42,597 nt of DNA from Winogradskyella sp. (GTDB lineage Bacteria; Bacteroidota; Bacteroidia; Flavobacteriales; Flavobacteriaceae). Under the pieces are notes generated by a model. It made no database searches. It was not told the origin of the DNA and saw nothing but the letters and a program-made list of their open reading frames with translations. The stretch covers positions 1 to 42,597 of the forward strand of contig JAOEWO010000022.1 in the NCBI GenBank assembly GCA_028383925.1, read 5' to 3'. This document shows positions 26,669 to 36,132 of the stretch, piece after piece (positions within the stretch are counted from its first letter, which is position 1; the number at the start of each line of letters is the position of its first letter). The position numbers were made by a program, and so were the translations under genes.

Positions 26669-28057
26669 ATGAAAACCATAAAATCTTATATAAACGACAA
26701 CAAAGACAGATTCTTAAATGAACTTATAGATTTGCTTAAAATCCCATCTATTAGTGCAGACTCTGCATACACCAATGCTGTTTTAGAAACAGCAGCTGTG
26801 ATTAAAACCAGTTTAGAAAACGCAGGTTGTGACCATGTAGAAATTTGCGAAACAGAGGGTTTCCCAATTGTATATGGCGAAAAAATAATTGATAAATCAT
26901 TACCAACTATTCTCGTTTACGGACATTACGACGTACAACCACCAGACCCTTTAAATTTATGGAACTCACCTCCTTTTGAACCCGTAATACAAAAAACAGA
27001 CTTACATCCCGAAGGTGCCATTTTTGCAAGAGGTGCTTGTGATGATAAAGGCCAAATGTATATGCATGTAAAGGCTATGGAATATATGACGTCTCAAAAT
27101 GAATTGCCTTGTAACGTAAAGTTTATGATAGAAGGCGAAGAAGAAGTAGGCAGTGTAAACTTGGCTAAATTTGTTGCAGCTAACAGAGAAAAGTTAGCCA
27201 ATGATGTTATACTTATTTCAGATACTGGTATGATTGCCAAAGATGTACCTTCTATTACAACCGGACTAAGAGGTTTAAGTTATGTAGAAGTTGAAGTTAC
27301 TGGTCCAAATCGCGATTTACATTCTGGGTTGTATGGTGGTGCTGTTGCCAACCCTATTAATGTTTTAACTAAAATGATTGCCTCGCTTCACGATGAAAAC
27401 AATCATATTACCATACCAGGTTTTTACGATAATGTTGAAAATTTATCTGATGCTGAACGTGCCGAAATGGCTAAAGCACCATTCTCTTTAGAAAATTATA
27501 AGAATGCTTTAGATATTGATGCTGTTTATGGCGAAGCCGGTTACACTACAAACGAGCGTAACTCTATTAGACCAACACTAGATGTTAATGGTATTTGGGG
27601 AGGTTACACTGGCGAAGGTGCAAAAACGGTAATTGCAAGTCAAGCATTTGCTAAAATATCTATGCGTTTAGTACCCAACCAAGATTGGGAAACCATTACA
27701 GACCTATTTAAAGCCCATTTTGAAAGTATTGCACCAAAAGGCGTAACAGTAAAAGTAACACCTCATCACGGAGGCCAAGGTTACGTTACACCAATAGACA
27801 GTATTGGCTATAAAGCAGCTTCTAAAGCTTACGAAGCAACGTTTGGTAAAACACCAATTCCACAACGTAGTGGTGGTAGTATTCCTATTGTTTCGCTTTT
27901 TGAAAAAGAATTAAAAAGTAAAACCATTTTAATGGGCTTTGGTTTAGATAGTGATGCTATACATTCACCAAATGAACATTTTGGTATTTGGAATTATTTA
28001 AAAGGCATTGAAACTATTCCACATTTCTATAAGTATTTTACAGAATTAAAAAAGTAA
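26669..28057 (+). CDS. M20-family dipeptidase/peptidase
   Basis: A 462-aa cytoplasmic zinc peptidase of family M20 (M20/M25/M40), probably a dipeptidase of the CNDP/PepV-like group. Zinc ligands and catalytic residues lie in LVYGHYDVQPPDP (His86, Asp88), ARGACDDKGQM (Asp125/126) and MIEGEEEVGS (Glu157/158), with the dimerisation domain (about 200-330) and the later HSPNEHF His. No signal peptide. It is a single gene with its own probable promoter, and its stop is one base from the stop of the convergent M28 gene. Role: peptide turnover; substrate not predictable. Confidence 0.88.
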   Translation: MKTIKSYINDNKDRFLNELIDLLKIPSISADSAYTNAVLETAAVIKTSLENAGCDHVEICETEGFPIVYGEKIIDKSLPTILVYGHYDVQPPDPLNLWNSPPFEPVIQKTDLHPEGAIFARGACDDKGQMYMHVKAMEYMTSQNELPCNVKFMIEGEEEVGSVNLAKFVAANREKLANDVILISDTGMIAKDVPSITTGLRGLSYVEVEVTGPNRDLHSGLYGGAVANPINVLTKMIASLHDENNHITIPGFYDNVENLSDAERAEMAKAPFSLENYKNALDIDAVYGEAGYTTNERNSIRPTLDVNGIWGGYTGEGAKTVIASQAFAKISMRLVPNQDWETITDLFKAHFESIAPKGVTVKVTPHHGGQGYVTPIDSIGYKAASKAYEATFGKTPIPQRSGGSIPIVSLFEKELKSKTILMGFGLDSDAIHSPNEHFGIWNYLKGIETIPHFYKYFTELKK

Positions 28058-28058
28058 A

Positions 28059-29450
28059 TTACTCCTTTACAATCTTAAACGTAGAAGACTTTAATTTTGA
28101 AGCTATTGTTACAAAATAAATACCTGTAGCATTAGCTTCAAGATTAATTTCTATATGCTCTTTTTTAGAAATTGTGGTCGTAATACGTCGTCCAGACATA
28201 TCATTAACAGTAATACTTAAATCTTGTTGCATTGGGTTTTTAACCTTTAAAATTGAAACCACAGGATTAGGAAATATAGTAAGTTCTGTTGGTGAAAATT
28301 CTTCAGCAGTCAACACACTAAAAGTAACACAATTACTCACCTCATCACAAGTACCATTACTTACCATAACTGCATAATTACCATCTGCGCTAGGTGCAAA
28401 TGTCTGATTGGTTTCTCCTGTAATTGGTAAATCCGTATTACAATCTATCCATTGGTAGGTCGAGGACGTTTCATTTGCCATTAATTGGTTACCAGATACT
28501 GTCACCATATTATCTAAGTTCACCAAACCTGCTTTAGTAACCATATAAGCCGTAACGAGTTTGGTAATTTCTGTCATATATTGAAAGTCTATATCTACTG
28601 CACGATCGTTAGACGTATGATAGTTTGGTGTTTGGTCATTAGTTTCCCAAGATTCTCCAACTAAAACTGCAGAATAACCTTGGTTCCAGAAACGTGAATG
28701 ATCACTAGCAGTTGTACCAGGATTTACGACGATGGCACTTAAATCAAACGTGTAGGTATTTAATATATCTAATAAATCGTCTTTAATGTCTAAGGAATTG
28801 GCAATAGGCCTTACATCAATATCAAACTGGTTGTCTCCTGGCGTTCCTGGCACATCGCCATCAAAACCAATCATGTCCATATTAATAACCCCCAAAATAT
28901 TATCTCTAGTATTTCCGTTACTTGTATCCGCAGCTTGTTGCGCATAAAAATTAGCTCCCAATAAGCCTATTTCCTCTTCATCCCAAAGTGCATAAACAAT
29001 GGTTTTATCTAAACATTGGGTTGATAAAATTCGTGCTATTTCTAAAACAGCAGCGACACCTGTAGCATTATCATCTGCGCAAAAGGCAGCTACAGAATCG
29101 TAGTGTGCGCAAACTAAATAAATGTCTTCAGGGTTTGTCTGCCCTAATTGTGTGGCAATTACATTTTTTCCGTTGGTATTAAAATCTTGTATAGTTACAG
29201 AAAGATTTGGTAAGGCTTGTAAACGTTCTTCAATATAGGCTGCTGCCAAATCATTATTACTCTGTACACGACTCGTAATAGTCTGTACTGTACCATTTAT
29301 AGTGGTAGACTGCTCGCCAGAAAACTCGTTTACACTTAACTGTAAATTCGCATTACTAACCTGGTTTATAATATCTTGAATGTTTTGAGCATGCGTAAAA
29401 TTTGCAATAACGGTTACTAATACTACTGCTAATAAGGTGATTTTATTCAT
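28059..29450 (-). CDS. M28-family zinc aminopeptidase, T9SS-secreted
   Basis: Extracellular peptidase. Signal peptide to about residue 21 (THAQ). The M28 zinc-site motifs are VCAHYDS (His116, Asp118), DDNATGVAAVLE (Asp127), LWDEEEIGLLG (Glu159/160), MDMIGFDG (Asp192) and SDHSRFW (His), so all metal ligands appear intact. Residues about 310-375 form an Ig-like beta module, and the last 75 residues are a T9SS type A sorting domain (LTIFPNPVVSILKV, VNDMSGRRI, NATGIYFVTI). Sequential aminopeptidase activity is the family norm. It has a perfect -7 box upstream. Confidence 0.9.
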   Translation of the reverse strand: MNKITLLAVVLVTVIANFTHAQNIQDIINQVSNANLQLSVNEFSGEQSTTINGTVQTITSRVQSNNDLAAAYIEERLQALPNLSVTIQDFNTNGKNVIATQLGQTNPEDIYLVCAHYDSVAAFCADDNATGVAAVLEIARILSTQCLDKTIVYALWDEEEIGLLGANFYAQQAADTSNGNTRDNILGVINMDMIGFDGDVPGTPGDNQFDIDVRPIANSLDIKDDLLDILNTYTFDLSAIVVNPGTTASDHSRFWNQGYSAVLVGESWETNDQTPNYHTSNDRAVDIDFQYMTEITKLVTAYMVTKAGLVNLDNMVTVSGNQLMANETSSTYQWIDCNTDLPITGETNQTFAPSADGNYAVMVSNGTCDEVSNCVTFSVLTAEEFSPTELTIFPNPVVSILKVKNPMQQDLSITVNDMSGRRITTTISKKEHIEINLEANATGIYFVTIASKLKSSTFKIVKE

Positions 29451-29474
29451 TATAAATGGTGTTTTCTAGGTTCA

Positions 29475-29482
29475 CAAATATA
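29475..29482 (-). promoter_or_regulatory. Probable -7 box of the M28 peptidase gene
   Basis: Minus-strand TATATTTG, an exact TAnnTTTG match 24 bases before the ATG. The expected -33 TTTG is not obvious. Confidence 0.5.
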
Positions 29483-29527
29483 GGGATTTCAAGAGTTTAA
29501 CATTTTACGATTTTGAAATTAGCTTTT

Positions 29528-29551
29528 TTAACTCTACATTTGTAGAGTTAA
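29528..29551. promoter_or_regulatory. BlaI/MecI-type operator, perfect 24-bp palindrome
   Basis: Two 11-bp arms (TTAACTCTACA and its complement TGTAGAGTTAA) flank a central TT. The core TACA-NN-TGTA is the established BlaI/MecI/CopY recognition core. It ends 17 bp before the blaI-like ATG and contains a TTTG, so repressor binding would cover the promoter: autoregulation of the blaI-M56 pair. A partial second half-site (TACGTAGAG) lies at 29559-29567. Confidence 0.8.
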
Positions 29552-29568
29552 TTCTAAATACGTAGAGC

Positions 29569-29934
29569 ATGCAACTTTCAAAAACCGAAGAACAACTAAT
29601 GCAACACCTCTGGAAGCTCGAAAAAGCTTTTATGAAGGATTTATTAGACATCTATCCAGAACCAAAACCTGCAACAACAACAGTAGCTACATTACTTAAA
29701 CGCATGATTGGTAAAGGTTTTGTAAATTATAAAACGTATGGTAAGTCTAGAGAATATTACCCATTAGTAAAAAAAGAAGATTATTTCTCTAAACATGTTA
29801 ACGGTCTTATAAAAACGTTTTTTAATGATAGCGCTTCGCAATTTGCGTCCTTCTTTACGCGAAAAACCGATTTAACCAAAGCGGAGTTAGAAGATTTGAA
29901 AGCTATTATAGATAAAGAAATTAAAAACCTTTAA
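29569..29934 (+). CDS. BlaI/MecI/CopY-family transcriptional repressor
   Basis: A 121-aa winged-helix repressor: LSKTEEQLMQHLWKLEKAFM at the N-terminus, then the recognition helix region TTTVATLLKRMIGKGFVNYK, and a C-terminal dimerisation helix. In the established systems the partner M56 membrane protease triggers cleavage of the repressor. Two bases separate its stop from the M56 gene, and a perfect operator lies just upstream. The genes it controls beyond its own operon are unknown; in Bacteroidota these pairs are widespread and usually not linked to beta-lactamase genes. Confidence 0.9.
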   Translation: MQLSKTEEQLMQHLWKLEKAFMKDLLDIYPEPKPATTTVATLLKRMIGKGFVNYKTYGKSREYYPLVKKEDYFSKHVNGLIKTFFNDSASQFASFFTRKTDLTKAELEDLKAIIDKEIKNL

Positions 29935-29936
29935 TT

Positions 29937-32900
29937 ATGGATACTTATGTATTTAAATTTTCAGCGTGTTTATTGGTATTCTGGTTAGTGTATGTCTTTA
30001 TTTTAGAGCGTCAAAAAATGCACCACATAAAACGGTTTTATTTACTAGGTGCATTTGTAGTTTCTTTAATTATACCCTTATTAACACTAACACAATATGT
30101 TGAACCTGTTGTTACCGACATTGAGATTACACCATTCTTTTTACCCTTAGAACCTGCGTACATAGACGTTGCGCAAATAGAACCTTCCTTTTGGAATCTC
30201 ACAAATGTACTATGGCTAGTTTACGGTTTGGGCGCGTTGTTATTTGCTACTAGGTTTTTAGTGAATCTAATTAACATGTATTTACGAATTTCTAAAAACG
30301 AAACCATTTCTAAAGGTGCTTTTATTTATGTGTTATTACAAGACTATCGCATTCCGCATTCATTTTTTAAATATTTGTTTTTTAACAAAGGTGTTTATGA
30401 GTCTAATGGGATTCCTAAAGAAGTACAGCTGCACGAAGAGACACATGCGACGCAGTTACACAGTTTAGATATTTTGATGATAGAGGTGTTGCAAATAGTC
30501 TTTTGGTTTCATCCATTGGTTTATATTTTTAAGCATCATATAAAACTAAATCACGAATTTTTAGCAGACCAGGCCGTATTAGGTAAAGGCATAGATACTA
30601 AAACGTATCAAAACATATTATTACAATTTTCATCAGCATCTCAAGATTATCAATTTTCGAGTGCCATCAATTATTCATCAATCAAAAAACGATTTACAGT
30701 TATGAAAACACACACATCAAAAACCAGAGTTTGGGCAAGTAGCTTATTACTGCTTCCTATTATTGCTATTCTTTTTTACAGTTTTGCCGAAAGGGCATAT
30801 GTTGAAAAGGAAACTACAGAAACTTCTGAAGTATTACAAGATAAAAAACAGTCAACAAACGAGGGCGCCTCAGCAGCAATGATGCTAGAGTATAAGACTT
30901 GGATGCAGAAATTAAACAATAAATCTTCAAATTTTGTAATACCGTTAGGCACATGGGAACGTTTAGCTGCTATCTATGACTTAATGAGCGAAGAACAACG
31001 CAACTCGGTTGAAACACATCCTTTGCTAAAAGAAATAACACCAGATTTATATTTAGCCAAACCTAATTTACCGACAGCCGCACAATTTGAATCTTGGAAA
31101 AATGAAAAAGAGTTTGCCATTTGGTTAGATAGAAAACATATATCTAATTCAGAACTAAACAACTATAAGATAAACGATATTGCACATTTTGTAGGTTCTA
31201 AAGCGCATAGTAATGCACGTAACAAAAAATTTCCTCAACCTTTTCAATTTAATTTATATACAAAAAATGGCTTTAATAAATTCTACACAGAAGCCTATGT
31301 AAGTGATTATAAAGACATTTGTAATGAATATTCTACTGCGATACAGGTCTATTTAACAGGATCGCAAACGGATAATTCTGAACTTAGAATACTAAAAGCT
31401 CAAGCCGATAAATTATACGGTCAATTTACAGATTCAGAAAAAACAAAATATAAACTTTTACCGTCACCACCTGTGCCTGCTCAAAAACAACAAAATGCAA
31501 CACCAAAGCAAATAGCAGCATACAACGCTTGGGCAAAGAAAATTAATACTGCAATGGCAAAAGCCAAAGCTACTAATGATGCCAATTGGCACCCAATTGT
31601 AAAGCTAAAAGACGTAAATAGGTACAAAGCTATTTATAATGCAATGACTGCTTCACAAATAGAAAATGCAGAAGCATGGCCGAGTTTTCCTCCACCACCA
31701 GAAATGCCAAATAAAACGAAGCAACAAAATAAAAAAACGATAAAGTCTGTTGAGATAGTAATCGATAAAAGCGACAATCTATCCTTAAATGGTAAATCAA
31801 TAAAACAATTAGATTCTAGAAAAGTTATTTTAAAAGCAACTGAAACTCTAAATACACAGGCAATTTACCACATAGAGGGACAACCTGTTTCTTTAGAAAA
31901 GGCTTATGAGTTTGTAAACAGTAATCCTGAAGCGTTTGTTAAAACTAGTCAAAGTTCTGACGGAGGTTTAACGCTATCATTTTCTAATTCAGGTAGTAAA
32001 AAAATGACTGCTGAAGACTTACAAACGGAATATTCTAAAATATTTAATGCGCCTAATTCTAGAAGTAACTCACCAATCATAGAATTTACCCCTTTAAAAA
32101 CTAAAGAGAATACTAACCCTTCATTTTTAGAATTCATAATTGATATGGAACAAAAAGGTGCTACCTTTTTTATGGATGATAAAAAAATCACAGCAGAAGA
32201 AGCAAAAGCTATTGCAAAAAGTAACAGCGGAAAAAATACCGATATGGTATCGCAATTAGACGCTAATGGCAAGTTTATTGTAAAACTTTCAAACCAAAAA
32301 TCTAAGAAAAAACAAGAAAACAAACTCCCAATGGTTAATGGTAAAACAATTACCTCTGGCACCATAAATTTAAGTATAAGTGAAATTAAAAAACTAACGC
32401 TTACTATACCAAATAGTGAAATAACAGGTTTTAAACTCAAAATACCTGGTATAAAAACAGAACAAATAAAAGGGAATACAATTACCAACACCACCTTAAA
32501 AAATCTCATGTCTGCAAAAACAGGAGATATGGTTATGTTATTTGATATTAAAGATACTAATGATTCTAAATTTGCACCAATAGCCATAACTATTGAGCAA
32601 ACGAATGCACCATCAAATAAATCATTAAAAAACAAAGAAAAAGGTGGCCCAAATGCTAACAGTTATGATACTAACCTATACAACGCTGATCTAAAAAAAG
32701 AGTATATCACAAAATATAAGCAATACGAAACACTTAGATATGCCAAGCCTCATTTTATTAAAAAATCTAAAACAGATAAAAGACTAATGAGCGATTTATG
32801 GGTAGAACTTCGCCAAATGTATTTTTTTACCTTGTCTAATGATGAGAAAAAAGATTTAAAATTACCTATAACTCCATTTGCGCCTTATGTTAAGATTAAC

Positions 32901-33491
32901 AAAGACGGAAAATCGTATTACAAAGTCAATAGCGAGTTAACAGATGAAGAGCGAAAAGCAAGCACCATATTTAACATTAATAGCACCTCAGATTATAAAG
33001 GATTAGATTTATTAGATGACTCAGACCCTATAGTTATACCTATTGGTAGTTATAAGCTTACCAAAAACCCAATAAAGGAAGATAATGGAAAGCGCAGTGT
33101 TTTAATTTCAATTTCAGAAGATGGAACTTATGCTATCAGTAAAGATAATACGTATAAGAATTTTGATACTGTAACCTTAGAGGCAATAGAAGCTTTACTC
33201 TCTAAACTTAAGGCAGACGACATTAAAAATACATTTGTTTTTGCTAAAGGAAACGACTCTAAAAAGTTTAGATCTAAACCGTCAGCATCACCAGAATATC
33301 AAAATGATATTGAGGTTAAACTTATAAAAGACAACATTCGGTTTTCGGTTATGGAATATAAAGGCGAGTACAAAGAACAGCCTTCTTATCAACTAGTTTT
33401 AGACAATGGAGCTTCAGATAATTTAAAATCTCATGTCTCTAAACTTGCTAAACTTTTCAAAAAATATGGTATTAGTAATCTCACTATTTAA
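29937..33491 (+). CDS. M56-family (BlaR1-like) membrane metalloprotease with long repetitive C-terminal region
   Basis: An N-terminal integral-membrane domain (helices at about 5-22, 33-52, 90-112, 176-197) contains the gluzincin motif HEETH (His166, Glu167, His170) followed by LNHEFLADQAV with a third ligand candidate Glu207. A fifth helix is at 264-283. The remaining 900 residues are probably periplasmic and not a penicillin-binding sensor domain. They contain four imperfect units ending in a short EQ/EK-rich helix plus a proline-rich tail (near 30981-31047, 31420-31480, 31640-31710, 32822-32885) and two related units with EGQPVSLEKAYE and DDKKITAEEAKA. Role by family: a signal-sensing protease that inactivates the BlaI-like partner. 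The signal is unknown. 1184 aa is long for the family. Confidence 0.85.
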   Translation: MDTYVFKFSACLLVFWLVYVFILERQKMHHIKRFYLLGAFVVSLIIPLLTLTQYVEPVVTDIEITPFFLPLEPAYIDVAQIEPSFWNLTNVLWLVYGLGALLFATRFLVNLINMYLRISKNETISKGAFIYVLLQDYRIPHSFFKYLFFNKGVYESNGIPKEVQLHEETHATQLHSLDILMIEVLQIVFWFHPLVYIFKHHIKLNHEFLADQAVLGKGIDTKTYQNILLQFSSASQDYQFSSAINYSSIKKRFTVMKTHTSKTRVWASSLLLLPIIAILFYSFAERAYVEKETTETSEVLQDKKQSTNEGASAAMMLEYKTWMQKLNNKSSNFVIPLGTWERLAAIYDLMSEEQRNSVETHPLLKEITPDLYLAKPNLPTAAQFESWKNEKEFAIWLDRKHISNSELNNYKINDIAHFVGSKAHSNARNKKFPQPFQFNLYTKNGFNKFYTEAYVSDYKDICNEYSTAIQVYLTGSQTDNSELRILKAQADKLYGQFTDSEKTKYKLLPSPPVPAQKQQNATPKQIAAYNAWAKKINTAMAKAKATNDANWHPIVKLKDVNRYKAIYNAMTASQIENAEAWPSFPPPPEMPNKTKQQNKKTIKSVEIVIDKSDNLSLNGKSIKQLDSRKVILKATETLNTQAIYHIEGQPVSLEKAYEFVNSNPEAFVKTSQSSDGGLTLSFSNSGSKKMTAEDLQTEYSKIFNAPNSRSNSPIIEFTPLKTKENTNPSFLEFIIDMEQKGATFFMDDKKITAEEAKAIAKSNSGKNTDMVSQLDANGKFIVKLSNQKSKKKQENKLPMVNGKTITSGTINLSISEIKKLTLTIPNSEITGFKLKIPGIKTEQIKGNTITNTTLKNLMSAKTGDMVMLFDIKDTNDSKFAPIAITIEQTNAPSNKSLKNKEKGGPNANSYDTNLYNADLKKEYITKYKQYETLRYAKPHFIKKSKTDKRLMSDLWVELRQMYFFTLSNDEKKDLKLPITPFAPYVKINKDGKSYYKVNSELTDEERKASTIFNINSTSDYKGLDLLDDSDPIVIPIGSYKLTKNPIKEDNGKRSVLISISEDGTYAISKDNTYKNFDTVTLEAIEALLSKLKADDIKNTFVFAKGNDSKKFRSKPSASPEYQNDIEVKLIKDNIRFSVMEYKGEYKEQPSYQLVLDNGASDNLKSHVSKLAKLFKKYGISNLTI

Positions 33492-33514
33492 ACGCACACA
33501 AAAGGAATCTTCTT

Positions 33515-33544
33515 AAAAAAGCCTCTTTATTGAGGCTTTTTTTT
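33515..33544 (+). terminator. Intrinsic terminator after the M56 gene
   Basis: 11-bp stem AAAAAAGCCTC (33515-33525) with complement 33532-33542, loop TTTATT, ending in a T-run. Located 24 bp after the stop codon. Confidence 0.85.
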
Positions 33545-33611
33545 GCCTTAAAGTGTAACAAATCAGCCTTTTTAGCGTTCTAATAGACAATCAATCAAAA
33601 TCAAATCAATC

Positions 33612-34712
33612 ATGTTAAAACAATTCTTCATCCTTTGTTCGGGCGCAGATACCGATATTTTAAATGACTGTTCTATTGGCGAACAAAACAAATATGCAGG
33701 TATAGGTGCTACGGTTTTCTTTACTGCTTTTATGGCAACCATAGCAGCGAGTTATGCACTTTATACTGTTTTTGACAATGTATATGCTTCCATTTTTTTT
33801 GGCTTCGTTTGGGGTTTACTCATTTTTAATTTAGACCGTTACATTGTCTCGACCATCAAGAAAAGAGATAATGTCATCGACGAAATTCTACAAGCCACAC
33901 CACGTCTATTTTTAGCAGTTATTATTGCTGTAGTTATTTCTAAACCTTTAGAACTTAAGATTTTTGAAAAAGAAATTAATCACGTTTTATTAGAGCAAAA
34001 GAATGATTTAACCTTAGCCAATCAAAACCAAATTGCTGAACAGTTTAATCCTAAAATTGCAGAACTTGAAGGCGAAATTTTAAGCTTGCAAACTCAAGTA
34101 CAAACTAAAGAAGCAGAAGTAAACGCCTTATACGACACCTATATTTTTGAAGCCGAAGGGACAGCAGGTACAAACCTTTTAGGAAAAGGCCCAGTTTATA
34201 AAGAAAAACGAGAAAAACATGATGCTGGTTTGGCCGAATTACAGCAACTAAAAACAGAGCACAAAGTCAAAATTGAAACTCTAGAATCTCAAATAAGCAC
34301 CTTAGAAGGAGATTTCACTACAAATGTTGCACAAACACAACTTATTATAGATAATTTTGATGGTTTAATGGCGCGTGTTACTGCTTTAGGCGAATTACCA
34401 TGGTTGCCCTCATTTTTTATTTTTCTCTTATTTTTAGCAATTGAAACCTCGCCAATATTTGCAAAACTCTTAGCACCAAAAGGTGAATTTGATTTTAGAT
34501 TAGAAGACCAAGAAACCCTTATTAAAACCTGGACCATGCAGCGGGTTGCCGAACGTAAACTCTTATTAAAAACAGATAATGCCATTAATAATAAAGTATA
34601 CAATGACATTGCTGATGAAGAAGCTATTATAAAATACAAACGACAAAAAGCGCGAGAGTTAATGCAGCATCAGGCAGATGTATTTTTAAAAACACAAAAA
34701 GGGATTCTTTAA
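33612..34712 (+). CDS. DUF4407 membrane protein with long coiled coil
   Basis: A 366-aa membrane protein starting FFILCSGADTDILNDCS, the recognisable opening of DUF4407 proteins. Helices at about 28-52, 58-76, 97-112 and 258-280 bracket a long charged coiled-coil segment (about 118-245, rich in Glu/Lys/Gln with heptad-like spacing). The C-terminus is cytoplasmic-looking and helical. The function of the family is not known to me. It stands alone between a terminator and a small lipoprotein gene 42 bp downstream with which it may be co-transcribed. Confidence 0.85.
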   Translation: MLKQFFILCSGADTDILNDCSIGEQNKYAGIGATVFFTAFMATIAASYALYTVFDNVYASIFFGFVWGLLIFNLDRYIVSTIKKRDNVIDEILQATPRLFLAVIIAVVISKPLELKIFEKEINHVLLEQKNDLTLANQNQIAEQFNPKIAELEGEILSLQTQVQTKEAEVNALYDTYIFEAEGTAGTNLLGKGPVYKEKREKHDAGLAELQQLKTEHKVKIETLESQISTLEGDFTTNVAQTQLIIDNFDGLMARVTALGELPWLPSFFIFLLFLAIETSPIFAKLLAPKGEFDFRLEDQETLIKTWTMQRVAERKLLLKTDNAINNKVYNDIADEEAIIKYKRQKARELMQHQADVFLKTQKGIL

Positions 34713-34754
34713 ATAATAGTTATTACTTTTAGGTTGAAATTAAAATTGAACCTT

Positions 34755-35225
34755 ATGAGATTTATTTACACCATTATAGTTGCATTATTATTTGTGAGCT
34801 GTATAAGCATAAAAGCAGATGTAACTACAGAAAACACGATACAAACATCTAAAAGTATTGAAGAAGCCGAAGCTGGCATACGTCTGGTTATGGAAGCACA
34901 AGAAATAGCTTGGAATAAACACGACTTAGAAGGTTTTATGAAAGGCTACTGGAACAATGATGCTCTAAAATTTTATGGCAGTAAAGGCCTTACAAAAGGC
35001 TGGCAAAACACATTAGATAATTATAAAAGCGGCTACCCTACTAAAGCAGAAAGTGGCACTCTTAATTTTGTAATTAACGACATTTCTAATATTGAAGGAG
35101 ATAACTATTGGGTAATGGGAGAATACCACCTAAAACGCGATATTGGTAATGCAGACGGTGTGTTTATCATTATCTTTAAAAAAATAAATGGTGAGTGGAA
35201 AATAGTAGCAGATATGTCTTGCTAG
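34755..35225 (+). CDS. NTF2-like (SnoaL/DUF4440-type) lipoprotein, 156 aa
   Basis: A small exported protein. I place the start at the ATG at 34755: an upstream in-frame TTG at 34734 would add seven residues before a good lipoprotein signal MRFIYTIIVALLFVSC (Cys16). The mature part has the alpha+beta cone pattern of the NTF2-like fold: a long N-terminal helix (EEAEAGIRLVMEAQEIAWNK), HDLEGFMKGYW, and strands ending NGEWKIVADMSC. Members of this group include small enzymes and ligand-binding proteins; no catalytic set can be assigned here. A cysteine is the last residue. Confidence 0.75.
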   Translation: MRFIYTIIVALLFVSCISIKADVTTENTIQTSKSIEEAEAGIRLVMEAQEIAWNKHDLEGFMKGYWNNDALKFYGSKGLTKGWQNTLDNYKSGYPTKAESGTLNFVINDISNIEGDNYWVMGEYHLKRDIGNADGVFIIIFKKINGEWKIVADMSC

Positions 35226-35321
35226 TTGTATTAAACATATAAAGTGTCTCTAATACATTTATCTATCACCATAAATATAGTTAAAAACACTTTTTTATTA
35301 AATTGTTAAGTAGCGTAGTTT

Positions 35322-35612
35322 TTAAGCAGCAGCTGTATTTGGCTCTTCTGCTTTAAAATGATCGTATAACTCTTTACAACCTAAACCAATAATAGATAAA
35401 CGTTTAGACTTTGTAATAGACTCGTTGTGTAGTTTAGCTAATGCCATTACACCTGCTCTATCAATACTCTCAATACTTTCAATATTAATTAAGATCTCAT
35501 CTAATTTATCGAAGATATTAGAGAAATGAGAGTTAAAGGTTTTAAGGTTTAATTTGTTTAATGTTCCTTTTAACTGGAAGTGATTGTTGTAATTAGAAAT
35601 TTGTAAATCCAT
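35322..35612 (-). CDS. STAS-domain protein (anti-sigma-antagonist-like), 96 aa
   Basis: A single STAS domain: strands FQLKGTLNK and EILINIES, then the helix-start loop SIDRAGVMALAKLH, and a C-terminal helix. In classical SpoIIAA-type antagonists the loop reads D-S-S/T-G, with the Ser phosphorylated by an anti-sigma kinase. Here it is D51-R52-A53-G54, so the phosphorylation switch is absent and any role would be phosphorylation-independent, or regulated otherwise. No kinase or phosphatase partner gene is adjacent. Cytoplasmic. Confidence 0.75.
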   Translation of the reverse strand: MDLQISNYNNHFQLKGTLNKLNLKTFNSHFSNIFDKLDEILINIESIESIDRAGVMALAKLHNESITKSKRLSIIGLGCKELYDHFKAEEPNTAAA

Positions 35613-35833
35613 AATAAATAGTTTTAAAGCATTAATAAAAATTCAGGACTATTAATCAGTAAATTGGGTGCTATTATATAGAGGGATGACTGCAATATCT
35701 AACTTATAGTGCCTTAGGTCATTATAAAATCGATAAATAACATTTTTGACTAGCTTATTAGAAACCCTCTGTTTATTTTCTCGATAAACAACACGTTTAC
35801 AACTAAGTGTATTGTAGGAAAAAAGGGGAAAGT

Positions 35834-36097
35834 CTAGTCTAAATTAAACTTTTTATGGTGTGTATTAATAGCTACAGGCTTGTATACTATAGTTTTAGAA
35901 ACAGGATATTTGGGTAAAAGATGTAAAGGTCTTATAGGTCTAATTTCAAAACCACCACCACAGTTGGGGCATACTGCTTTTAACAACGTAACACAATCTT
36001 TACAGAAGGTACATTCAAAAGTACATATCATAGCCTCTTTAGAATCGTGAGGTAAATCTTTATTACAATTTTCGCAAGTTGGTCTAAGCTCTAACAC
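35834..36097 (-). CDS. DUF1272 small zinc-binding protein, 87 aa
   Basis: Starts MLELRPTCENCNKDLPHDS, the recognisable DUF1272 opening. Eight cysteines (8, 11, 25, 29, 32, 35, 43, 46) arranged CxxC...C, CxxC and CPNC fit two zinc sites of a treble-clef or ring-like fold. The basic tail after residue 55 is not part of the domain. Function unknown. Monocistronic by appearance. Confidence 0.85.
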   Translation of the reverse strand: MLELRPTCENCNKDLPHDSKEAMICTFECTFCKDCVTLLKAVCPNCGGGFEIRPIRPLHLLPKYPVSKTIVYKPVAINTHHKKFNLD

Positions 36098-36132
36098 TTT
36101 AGTTAATTGTTGAATATTTAAAATTTGTGTTT

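Noticed and set aside
31949..32635. A 228-codon open frame on the minus strand inside the M56 gene, with hydrophobic segments.
   Set aside because: It lies fully antisense to the coding frame of the long M56 protein. Its hydrophobicity follows from reversed Lys/Asn/Ile-rich codons, and no family features are visible.
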